Assembly: GCA_037440765.1 (NCBI GenBank) | Contig: JBBITL010000081.1 | Span: forward strand, 1 to 18,522 | Source of the DNA: DTKY01 sp037440765 | GTDB taxonomy: Bacteria; Acidobacteriota; Terriglobia; Bryobacterales; Bryobacteraceae | Reading direction: 5' to 3' | Length of the DNA: 18,522 bases | Part shown: piece by piece, positions 7,071 to 14,172 of the stretch | Layout of the letters: each line of letters starts with the position of its first letter | How positions within the stretch are numbered: position 1 is the first letter of the stretch | Notes under the pieces: model-generated | Database searches by the model: none | Seen by the model: only the letters and a program-made list of their open reading frames with translations | Told to the model about the DNA's origin: nothing | Translations under genes and position numbers: made by a program

Positions 7071-8111
7071 TCAACCGCTCAGCTCGCGGTACAAGTCCAG
7101 GACGGCCCTGATGCCGCTGTCGTCGGCGCCCGTGGCGGGGCTCGGGCGCCTGCCTCCTGCCAGCGCCGCCGAGACGGCTTCCACCAGGGCGTTCAGGTCC
7201 GACGTCGGGACCAGCGTGACGTCCGCCGGCCGCATGCCGTTGTCTGAGGCGACCACCGGCGTGCCGAAGTGCAGCGCCTCGCGAACCGAGACTGAATCGC
7301 CGTCGTACCAGCTCGTGCGAAGGTAGACGTCGCAGCGGGCCAGCACCGCCATGGCCACATCGTGCGGCACGTCGCCTGCCAGCAGAACATGCTCGGAGTA
7401 GCCCGTGCAGCGGATCTGCCCGCGCAGCCTCTCCTTCAGCCGCCCGTCACCCAGGATCATCAGCCCGGCGCCCGGATGACGCTCCCGGATAGCGCCCAGC
7501 GCCCTGATCTGCAAGGGAAAATCGTACTCCGGCTCCAGCCACCCCGTGCTGACCAGCACCTTGTCGTGCGCCCCGAGGAACGCCTCCACCTGCGGGGGGA
7601 ACTTAACCTCCGGAGCCCGCTCGGGGAGCGCAAAGGGCCGGATCAGCCGCACGCGCCCGGCTGGCACTCCGAACTTCTCCACGAACATATCCCGCAGCGC
7701 CTGATTGACCGCGATGATGCGGTCGAAGCGCCGGAAGACGAACCCTCGCAGCGTCCAGTTTCCTGCCCGCCGCCCGGCGGCCGAGGCCGGGTACCCGCCC
7801 GAGTGCAGCGTGAGCACGGCCTTGGCGCCGCGCCTCATTGTACACAGCAGCGCCAGCAGAGTCACTCGAACGGGGATGCTGCCTCCCACGTGCAGGTGCG
7901 CGATATCGAACTTCAGGCCGAACAGCAGCCGCGCGACCTCCAGGGCAGACTTGGGAAACAGAACACCGTCATGGTCCGGCTGCCGGTGCCGGGTCAGATT
8001 GACCACGCGGCACGGGACCCCCCGCTCCAGCAGATGCCGCCGGATCGCCACCAGGTTGCTCTGAACTCCCCCGTGCGGCGGCGGATACGGACCCAGCAGC
8101 AGGACCTCCAT
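7071..8111 (-). CDS. Family-4-type (GT-B) glycosyltransferase
   Basis: A 346-residue glycosyltransferase without predicted membrane segments. The N-terminal Rossmann half opens MEVLLLGPYPPPHGGVQSNL, with the GGV acceptor-side loop at 14-16. VLTLHSGG (99-106) and RIIAVNQALRDMF (131-143) are typical of GT4. The C-terminal donor half has VLVSTGWLEPEYDF (185-198), LMILGDG (217-223) and DGDSVSVREALHFGTPVVASD (270-290). The last corresponds to the E-x7-E signature, but its first acid is Asp270, followed at the right distance by Glu278. Donor and acceptor are unknown. ATG 8111 lies 5 bp after the asnB-like stop, so translational coupling is likely. The reading frame stays open far upstream inside the asnB-like gene, but that part is not protein-like. 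Confidence 0.9.
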   Translation of the reverse strand: MEVLLLGPYPPPHGGVQSNLVAIRRHLLERGVPCRVVNLTRHRQPDHDGVLFPKSALEVARLLFGLKFDIAHLHVGGSIPVRVTLLALLCTMRRGAKAVLTLHSGGYPASAAGRRAGNWTLRGFVFRRFDRIIAVNQALRDMFVEKFGVPAGRVRLIRPFALPERAPEVKFPPQVEAFLGAHDKVLVSTGWLEPEYDFPLQIRALGAIRERHPGAGLMILGDGRLKERLRGQIRCTGYSEHVLLAGDVPHDVAMAVLARCDVYLRTSWYDGDSVSVREALHFGTPVVASDNGMRPADVTLVPTSDLNALVEAVSAALAGGRRPSPATGADDSGIRAVLDLYRELSG

Positions 8112-8116
8112 CGCCG

Positions 8117-10057
8117 TCAGACCCCGCCCGCGCCCGCCAGGGACGCGGGGACAAAACCGTCCCACACCGTCTCCCGCCGCCCCGTGAGGAACACGTCGCC
8201 CCAGAGCTGGAGGTTCAGCAGGCGCCAGATCCGATCGGTGGCGTCTTCCTTCCGGCTGCGGTGACGTTCGATAAGCTCCCCCACCGCCCTCAAGTCCAGG
8301 TGCTCGGCGACGAGGCCGTCCGGGCGCTGGATCAGTTCCATGGCCCTCGCTCCGGCCTCCCCGTGCAGCCACTGGCCCAGCGGGGTCGGGAATCCCATCT
8401 TGCGCCGGTGAATGATCGCCTCCGGCAGCAGGTCCGAGGCGGCCCGCTTGAGGATGTACTTGGCCACGCCATTGCGGATCTTCAGCCCGGCCGGCACGCG
8501 CGCCGCAAACTCGACCAACGGGTGGTCGAGGAAGGGCACACGGCTCTCGATCGAGCAGGCCATGCTCATCCGGTCCTGCTTGCGCAGCAGTTCGACCAGG
8601 TAGGTCTTCTGGTCGGCGTATAGCAGTCGCGCCAGCGGCTCCCCGGCGGCGGCGTGGTACGCCTCGAACCCGCCGTACGGCGCCGGGTGGGACTTCACCA
8701 GGCCCTCCAGGTCCGCCGCGGAAAAGGCGCAGTAGAAATTGTCCAGGTACAGGGACCTTAGTCCCTCGGCGCGCCCCAGTACCGTGTGCTGAAGCTTGCG
8801 CCTGAGGCCGGCCGGGAGCAGGCCGCTTGCCGCGATCCACCGTCGCAGCCCGTCGCGCAGTGCCCGCGGCGCCGCCCCGTAGTATCGCATCCAGTTCAGG
8901 CTGCGCAGGTAGTGACCGTAGCGGGCATATCCCGCGAACAGTTCGTCGCTGCCTTCTCCGGTGAGCACCACCTTCACCCGCCGTGAGGCTAGCCGCGAAA
9001 CGAAGTACAGGGAAACGCTCGATGGCCACGTAATCGGCTCGTCCTCGTGCCACACCAGCCGCGGCAGGGCGTTGAAGCACTCCTCCGGGCCGATCACCAC
9101 TTCCTCGTGCTTTGTCCCAAGGTGCTCGGCCACCCGCCGCGAGCAGGCCAACTCGCTGAACTCCGTCTCGCGGTATCCCACGCTGAAGGTGGCCACCGGC
9201 CCGCTCACCATGCGCTTCATCAGGGCGGCGATCACGCTGGAATCGACGCCTCCGCTCAGGAACATGCCGAGCGGCACGTCGCTCATCAGCCGCAGCCACA
9301 CGGTTTCTTCCAGCCGCTCGCGGCACTCCCGGACCAGCGCTTCCTCATCCCGGCTCTCCCCGGTGTCCGGCCCCTTCGGCGCGTCCCAGTACTGGCGGAT
9401 CTGCACACGCGGCCCCTCCGGGTGGAGGGTCAGCCTCAGCCAGTGCCCGGGCATCAACTGGCGTATGCCGGCGAACATGGTGCGCTCGTCGCTCAGGTAG
9501 CCGAACGCCAGGTACTCGGCGAGCGTCGAGTCATCCAGCGCCGGCGAGATGGAGGGGTGCTCGAACAGCGCCTTGATCTCGGAGGCGAACGCAAACAGCC
9601 GGCCATCCCAGTAGTAGTACAGGGGCTTCTTGCCCAGCCTGTCGCGCGCGCAGAAAAGCGCCCGGTTGCGCCGGTCCCATATGGCGAAGGCGAACATGCC
9701 CCGGAAGCGCTCGAGGGCTTCCGGGCCGTGCTCTTCGTACGCGTGCAGGATCAGTTCCGTGTCGCACCGGCTCCGGTAGAGGTGCCCGGCCGCCTCCAGT
9801 GGAGCGCGCCACTGCGCGTGGTTGAAGATTTCACCGTTGTAGACCACCACCAGCGACCCGTCCTCGTTGAACATGGGTTGGCCGCCGCCTGCCAGGTCAA
9901 CAATGCTTAGGCGCCTGTGCCCCAGCCGCGCGTGCACGTCGCGGTAGTACCCGAACCCGTCCGGGCCGCGGTGCGCGAGGATTCCAGCCATCCGCTCCAG
10001 CACGGCGTCAGGAGACTCGGTGGGCTCAGTGGTAACGTATCCTGCGATCCCGCACAT
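8117..10057 (-). CDS. asnB: Asparagine synthase (glutamine-hydrolysing)-type amidotransferase
   Basis: A 646-residue two-domain enzyme. The class II glutaminase domain begins MCGIAGYV with the nucleophile Cys2, followed by HRGPDG (29-34), VVYNGEIFN (71-79) and RCDTELILHAYEEHG (97-111). The synthase domain has the ATP-pyrophosphatase loop SGGVDSS (268-274) and LTGEGSDELFAGY (365-377), as well as the Q-D-R-M-S-M-A-C-S-I-E-S-R-V-P-F-L-D-H block. True AsnB makes asparagine from aspartate, ATP and glutamine. Paralogs of this length beside glycosyltransferases often amidate sugar acids or peptides in surface glycans, and here the next two genes are a glycosyltransferase and a sugar aminotransferase. 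The glycan role is inference; the enzyme family is certain. It is the first gene of the cluster. Confidence 0.94.
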   Translation of the reverse strand: MCGIAGYVTTEPTESPDAVLERMAGILAHRGPDGFGYYRDVHARLGHRRLSIVDLAGGGQPMFNEDGSLVVVYNGEIFNHAQWRAPLEAAGHLYRSRCDTELILHAYEEHGPEALERFRGMFAFAIWDRRNRALFCARDRLGKKPLYYYWDGRLFAFASEIKALFEHPSISPALDDSTLAEYLAFGYLSDERTMFAGIRQLMPGHWLRLTLHPEGPRVQIRQYWDAPKGPDTGESRDEEALVRECRERLEETVWLRLMSDVPLGMFLSGGVDSSVIAALMKRMVSGPVATFSVGYRETEFSELACSRRVAEHLGTKHEEVVIGPEECFNALPRLVWHEDEPITWPSSVSLYFVSRLASRRVKVVLTGEGSDELFAGYARYGHYLRSLNWMRYYGAAPRALRDGLRRWIAASGLLPAGLRRKLQHTVLGRAEGLRSLYLDNFYCAFSAADLEGLVKSHPAPYGGFEAYHAAAGEPLARLLYADQKTYLVELLRKQDRMSMACSIESRVPFLDHPLVEFAARVPAGLKIRNGVAKYILKRAASDLLPEAIIHRRKMGFPTPLGQWLHGEAGARAMELIQRPDGLVAEHLDLRAVGELIERHRSRKEDATDRIWRLLNLQLWGDVFLTGRRETVWDGFVPASLAGAGGV

Positions 10058-10179
10058 CGGCGCCGCCGGAGGTCCGGCACGAATCCGATTCTAGCATCGT
10101 GGCTCAACTGGCGCGCGCGCGCGCAAGCGACAGCCCTTCTCCGCTTCGGCGCGGTCAGGATCGAGCGGCCAGGGGAATT
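10058..10179 (-). promoter_or_regulatory. Leader of the asnB-like cluster: -10-like box and an alternating GC tract
   Basis: On the minus strand TAGAAT (10093-10088) lies about 30 bp before the ATG and sits in the small dyad GAATC-C-GATTC (10081-10091). No -35 is visible 16-18 bp upstream. Further upstream is an alternating GC run of 14 nt (10111-10124), a sequence type able to adopt Z-DNA. A promoter here is possible but weakly supported. Read-through from the receptor gene upstream is the alternative. Confidence 0.25.
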
Positions 10180-10207
10180 GCAGGGGCCGGGCATGCCCGG
10201 CCCCTGC
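10180..10207 (-). terminator. Perfect 28-bp palindrome after receptor copy 1, without a T tract
   Basis: The 28 bases are a perfect palindrome centred on GCATGC, giving a very stable GC-rich hairpin 17 bp after the receptor stop codon. It is the same hairpin as the one after copy 2. On the minus strand, however, it is followed by CAATTCCCC rather than a run of T. Termination may therefore be weak or Rho-dependent, with read-through towards the asnB-like gene. Confidence 0.5.
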
Positions 10208-13200
10208 CAGGGTACAACGAAGCGTCAGAACTGGAACCGCAGCGTCATGGCCAACTGCCGCGGACTGCGGGTCGAAGTGAAGCGGCCCAGCAGGTTGTTG
10301 CTCTGCGTCAGCACTCCCCTCTGCCAGTCGGGGAGATTGTACTGAATCGTGCTGTTGACTCCGTTGAACTGCGTGTGGTTCCAGATGTTGTAAGCCTCGG
10401 CGCGGAACGTCAGGGTCCTGCGCTCGGTCACCCTGAAATTCCTGGCCAGGGTAAGGTCCCAGTTGTTGATCCGCATCGGGATGGTGATCAGACTGCCCGC
10501 CCCGGCGTTGCCGAAGCAGCCCATGTTCTGGTTGGTCCAACCGCAAGGCGTCGGAATCATGAAAGGCTGCCAGTCGAACGAAGCGTACTGGTTCGGCTTG
10601 TCAAGCACCTCGCCCGTATTGGTCAGGTACCTGCCGGAGGCGTTGCCGAGCACCAGCATCCGGGCGCCCTCGAAGGAGCCGGTAAAGTTCGGCCCCGGGT
10701 TGTTCGTCGTGGTCCCCGTGAAGGAGATGCCGGGCACCCCGATGCGGCTGTAGCTGTGCAGCGTGGTGATGCCGGAGATCGTCCAGTTGTCCGTCACCCA
10801 GCCCAACGGCCGGATGTTGAACCGCCTTCCGAGTCCCGGAATCTCATAGATGTAGTTGACCACCAGCACCTGGGGCGCGCCGCTGTACGACGGCCCTTTG
10901 GTCCGCTGGAAGAAGAAGGGATTGTCGTACGGGCTGGGGTTCCCGTAGGACATGATCTTGTGCCACGTGTAAGCCAGTCCGTAGGAGAGCCCCCGGCTCA
11001 TGTTGCGCCGCACGGATACCTGCAACGCGTGGTAGTTGCTGGAACCCGAGAATGTGTTCATGGTGATGGCGCCCAGGCCCGCCAGCGGGCGGTAAAAGTT
11101 GTTGTTCAGGTGCTTGCCTGACTGGCCCGGCGCGATGTGGGCCGCCTGCGGGTTGTAGTACGCCGGATTGTACTCGGCGTACATCGGCGGCTCGTTCAGC
11201 CGCTCCGTTACGAGCGTGTTGCGCCGCAGGTTGATGACGTAGCCCGCGTCCACCACCGTTCCGAAACCGAGGTTCTGCTGGATGCTGAAGTTCCCGTTCA
11301 CCGAGGCTTCGTACTTCTGCCTCCCCACTATCGATCCGGAACTGATCGGCACGACCGCCGCGCGGTCGGCGAAGGCCGGCAGTGCGGAGATGTTCCCGTA
11401 ATACACCTGCCGGTTGTAGGCCGAAGGCGGATTGCCTCCGAACCCCATGATCTGGTTTCCGTCGCCCCGGTTGAAGGTCTGTCCAACTCCGGTCCGGATG
11501 GCCGTCTTTCCGTTGCCGAACACGTCCCAGGCCAGACCGGCGCGAATGCCCGGAGCCAGGAACGGCACCGTGAACAACGTCAGCGGAACGTTCGGATTCT
11601 TCCCGTCAGCCACCTGCATGCCGTTGAAGTAGTTCGGCGCCGTGGCATACCCGCCGGCCGTGAACGGGACAAACGTATTGGCCAGCGCGTTGAAGGTCTC
11701 CACCCTCGTCACCGGGTCGTAGGCCACCGATGACCCTGCCCTGAACGCCGGATTGGCGCCGGTCGCCAGCGCCGGGTAGTACAGCCTCCCGGCCTTGGCC
11801 GGATCGTACGTGGACCCCACCCAGACCGCCGAGTAGTGATTCAGGTTCTCCTGAGGCTTCAGGTGATAGAAGCGGACCCCAAGGTCCAGCGTCAGCCGCC
11901 GGTTCACGCGCCAGTTGTCCTGCACGAAAAACTCGACGCTTGTAAACCAGTAGTCGCCGATGACGCGGTTACCTTCCTGGTAGGTCTGGAACTGCCCGAT
12001 CCAGGCGTTGGCGAAACCGTTGTTGGTGTCCTGCGGAAACGCCGTGGCGTTGCCGAAGGCGTAATTCCCCAGGTAGTTGGGGCCGGCCTGCTGCCACTTG
12101 CCCGTCCGCTCGTAGTAGACGCCACTCTTGAAGCTGTGCCGCCCGCGCACGTAGCTCACGCTGTTGCTGAAGCTGTAGATGTCGTTCCAGTTGGTGTAGG
12201 GACGCGTCTGGCTGAAGCCGCTTTGGGTGGCCGTGGGGGCCCCGAAGCTGACAATCGGCACGTAGACGGCGTAGTTCTGCGAGCCCGGCGACAGAGTCGG
12301 CCGCTTCAGATTCTGATCCTTGATGAAGTTCGGGTCCTTCGCAAAGTCGTTCCAGGAGGGCGGATTGCCCATGTTCTTCCGGTCAAGCTGCGAAGGGTCG
12401 CTTGCATACCAGTTCCAACTGTTCCAGCTCTTGCCGAAGGTGAATTCGTTCACCATCGACGGCGTGATCGTGTAGGTGATCCCCACCGAGTAGCCGTGGC
12501 CCGGGTTGGGAGCGTGCTCGGTGTACGGCGCCCATTCCCCCTTGGCGTTCTTGAGCATCATGCCGAGGCTGGTGCCCTTCCGCAGATCGTAATCCCGGAT
12601 GAAGCGGAACGAACCGGTCAGCTTCGACGTCAGGTAGGTGTCGAACCGGATCACGTCGTTGCGCCGCGGATACTCCATGGTGTACTCGCTGCGGTGATTC
12701 CGGCGGTTGATCTGGGCCTGATCCGTCTCCGTGTAGCACCCCGTGGCGTTGCCGTTGAGATCGCAGCGGTTAGGCAGCGGGAGGAAGTTCAGAATCCCCT
12801 GGCCCGCCGCCGCCGAGGCCGCGTCCCGGTAGAAGGCGGCGTTCATCCTGTTGCCCGGAATGGGCACGCGCGTGGCCGGGGCCGGCACGTTCGGATCAAA
12901 CAGCGTGATCAGCGCGCCGTTGTTGTTCAGGCTCTGCGAGAAGTCGCCCGTCCTCTCCAGCGCGGTCGGAACGTTGTAGTAGTTGATCGAGGTCGAGGGC
13001 CTCTGCTTGGTGTACTCCTGCGACGCGAAGAAGAAGAACCGCTGCTTCTCCTTGTTGAAGACCTTCGGGATGTAGACCGGTCCGCCCACGCCGAAACCGT
13101 AGACGTTGAAGCGGTACAAGCTGCGGGCGTTGCCCTCGAAGTTGTTGAAGTAGCTGTTGGCGTTCCAGCTCTCGTGCCGCTTGGTGTACCACATGCTGCC

Positions 13201-13853
13201 GCGGAACTGCTGGCCGCCACTCCTGGTTACGACACTGATCTGGCCGCCCGACATCCGCCCGTACTCCGCCTGGTAGTTGGTCGTCAGCACCCGGATTTCG
13301 GAAATCGCGTCCATATTGGGCTGGTAGTGGCTGGTGCTGTTCGAGCCGGTGTCCAGGTTGGCCACGCCGTCCACCGTGAAGTTGTTCCTGTTGGTGCCGC
13401 CTCCGCTCACGTTGACGCCGCCGATGGAGCTCACGCTGGTGGTTTCCGCGGTGCTCGTGCTCACCACACCAGGTATGGTGTTCAGCAGCGCCATCAGGTC
13501 GCGCCCGCGAAGCGCGATCATCAGCAACTGCTCGCCGGATACCAGCGACGACCTCTCGCTCGAGGCCGTCTGCACCGGCGTGGCCTCGGCGGTCACCGAA
13601 ATCTGGTCGGAGGTGGCCCCGATCATGAGGCTGATCCGGCCCAACTCGCGCAACTCGCTGCTTGCAAGATGGATGTCCCGCTGCTGGTAGCTCCTGAAGC
13701 CCGGCGCCTTGATGGTGACGGTGTAGGTGCTCGCCGGGATGCTCATGAAACGGAATAGCCCGACCTCGTTGGACTTGACCTCGCGCACGTATCCCGTCGA
13801 CTGGTCGGTGAGCTGGACCTCGGCGCCCGGGATGATCGCGTCAGCCGGATCCG
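10181..13853. repeat. Long direct repeat, copy 1 (receptor body)
   Basis: This segment matches 14147-17819 at a constant offset of 3,966 bp. The receptor translations are identical from residue 36 to the end, and the antisense-frame translations inside both copies are also the same, so third-position changes are absent or very rare. I saw no mismatch in the segments compared by eye. The left break falls at the edge of the terminator hairpin and the right break falls in codon 35 of the receptor genes (first difference at 13854/17820). Confidence 0.93.
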
Positions 13854-13956
13854 TGATCGTGCCGACGATGCTGCTCGACACAACCTGCGCCGACGCGCTC
13901 AGACAAAACAATACGAGGATGCATGCCATGTGCATCCCAGTTCTTTTCACTGACAT
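10225..13956 (-). CDS. TonB-dependent receptor, Oar-like, copy 1 (carboxypeptidase-regulatory-like domain)
   Basis: A 1,243-residue outer-membrane receptor. Residues 1-23 form a signal peptide (basic MSVKRTGMHM, hydrophobic ACILVLFCLS, cleavage after ASA). Residues 28-115 form a carboxypeptidase-regulatory-like beta-sandwich (GTITDPADAIIPGAEVQL ... GLFRFMSIPASTYTVTIKAPGF). A plug-type region at about 130-250 contains LRGRDLMALLNTIPGVV and the NNFTVDGVANLDT segment. The rest is a Tyr/Asn/Gly-rich beta barrel ending LRFQF, with the terminal Phe used for barrel assembly. The family takes up large or scarce substrates with TonB energy; the ligand is unknown and no clear TonB box was identified. 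The ATG has GGAGG 9 nt upstream. The protein differs from copy 2 at only 8 residues, all in the first 35. Its 3' hairpin lacks a T tract and faces the asnB-like gene. Confidence 0.95.
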   Translation of the reverse strand: MSVKRTGMHMACILVLFCLSASAQVVSSSIVGTITDPADAIIPGAEVQLTDQSTGYVREVKSNEVGLFRFMSIPASTYTVTIKAPGFRSYQQRDIHLASSELRELGRISLMIGATSDQISVTAEATPVQTASSERSSLVSGEQLLMIALRGRDLMALLNTIPGVVSTSTAETTSVSSIGGVNVSGGGTNRNNFTVDGVANLDTGSNSTSHYQPNMDAISEIRVLTTNYQAEYGRMSGGQISVVTRSGGQQFRGSMWYTKRHESWNANSYFNNFEGNARSLYRFNVYGFGVGGPVYIPKVFNKEKQRFFFFASQEYTKQRPSTSINYYNVPTALERTGDFSQSLNNNGALITLFDPNVPAPATRVPIPGNRMNAAFYRDAASAAAGQGILNFLPLPNRCDLNGNATGCYTETDQAQINRRNHRSEYTMEYPRRNDVIRFDTYLTSKLTGSFRFIRDYDLRKGTSLGMMLKNAKGEWAPYTEHAPNPGHGYSVGITYTITPSMVNEFTFGKSWNSWNWYASDPSQLDRKNMGNPPSWNDFAKDPNFIKDQNLKRPTLSPGSQNYAVYVPIVSFGAPTATQSGFSQTRPYTNWNDIYSFSNSVSYVRGRHSFKSGVYYERTGKWQQAGPNYLGNYAFGNATAFPQDTNNGFANAWIGQFQTYQEGNRVIGDYWFTSVEFFVQDNWRVNRRLTLDLGVRFYHLKPQENLNHYSAVWVGSTYDPAKAGRLYYPALATGANPAFRAGSSVAYDPVTRVETFNALANTFVPFTAGGYATAPNYFNGMQVADGKNPNVPLTLFTVPFLAPGIRAGLAWDVFGNGKTAIRTGVGQTFNRGDGNQIMGFGGNPPSAYNRQVYYGNISALPAFADRAAVVPISSGSIVGRQKYEASVNGNFSIQQNLGFGTVVDAGYVINLRRNTLVTERLNEPPMYAEYNPAYYNPQAAHIAPGQSGKHLNNNFYRPLAGLGAITMNTFSGSSNYHALQVSVRRNMSRGLSYGLAYTWHKIMSYGNPSPYDNPFFFQRTKGPSYSGAPQVLVVNYIYEIPGLGRRFNIRPLGWVTDNWTISGITTLHSYSRIGVPGISFTGTTTNNPGPNFTGSFEGARMLVLGNASGRYLTNTGEVLDKPNQYASFDWQPFMIPTPCGWTNQNMGCFGNAGAGSLITIPMRINNWDLTLARNFRVTERRTLTFRAEAYNIWNHTQFNGVNSTIQYNLPDWQRGVLTQSNNLLGRFTSTRSPRQLAMTLRFQF

Positions 13957-14042
13957 CGGCTGACCCTCCTGTTCGACTGCCGTTTCGCACTATAAGGCTC
14001 ACGCATAATTAATGAAACGGAATTATGAGACATTAACGTCTC
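13957..14042 (-). promoter_or_regulatory. Copy-1 receptor control region: Shine-Dalgarno, -10-like box and two adjacent dyads
   Basis: On the minus strand AGGAGG precedes the ATG by 8 nt. TATAGT (13994-13989) is a fair -10 box with a poor -35 (TTTCAT, 14017-14012). Two operator-like dyads lie around and upstream of it: CATAATT (14004-14010) with AATTATG (14021-14027), and a 16-bp near-palindrome at 14027-14042 with one mismatched pair. The decamer AGACGTTAAT inside the second dyad (minus strand) occurs again on the plus strand at 14100-14109. None of this is present upstream of copy 2. A regulator binding here is inference. Confidence 0.4.
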
Positions 14043-14138
14043 GCACGCTTCACCCCTTGTGCCGTACAGTCAGGATACCACGGATCGGCGCAGATTGCCA
14101 GACGTTAATCGTTGGGTTTAATGTGCCGCGAGGGGAGC

Positions 14139-14172
14139 AAAAAAAACAGGGGCCGGGCATGCCCGGCCCCTG
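14139..14172 (-). terminator. Intrinsic terminator of receptor copy 2
   Basis: A perfect 26-bp GC-rich palindrome (14147-14172) is followed, in the minus-strand direction, by eight consecutive T (14146-14139). It begins 18 bp after the copy-2 stop codon. A stable stem plus T tract is a textbook Rho-independent terminator. It should insulate copy 1 from transcription of copy 2, so each receptor gene would need its own promoter. Confidence 0.9.

Noticed and set aside
8112..9326. A same-strand open frame continuous with the glycosyltransferase, extending over 400 codons upstream inside the asnB-like gene
   Set aside because: Its translation is low-complexity Arg/Gly/Pro/Ala text, while the overlapping frame encodes a complete, well-conserved AsnB-like enzyme. 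The glycosyltransferase family N-terminus begins exactly at ATG 8111.
11836..13758. A 640-codon plus-strand open frame antisense to receptor copy 1 (repeated at 15802-17724 in copy 2)
   Set aside because: Its presence in both copies only reflects the identical DNA. The composition is what a GC-rich antisense frame gives, without a recognisable domain, signal peptide or ribosome site.
13900..13956. Reading the receptor signal peptides as lipoprotein signals because of a Cys in VLFCLS/LLFCLS
   Set aside because: The residue before Cys is Phe, not Gly/Ala/Ser, so there is no lipobox. ASA followed by Gln fits signal peptidase I.
14043..14138. A small gene or RNA in the gap between the two receptor genes
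   Set aside because: No start with a ribosome site and no protein-like frame of useful length was seen, and no hairpin other than the dyads and terminator already listed.
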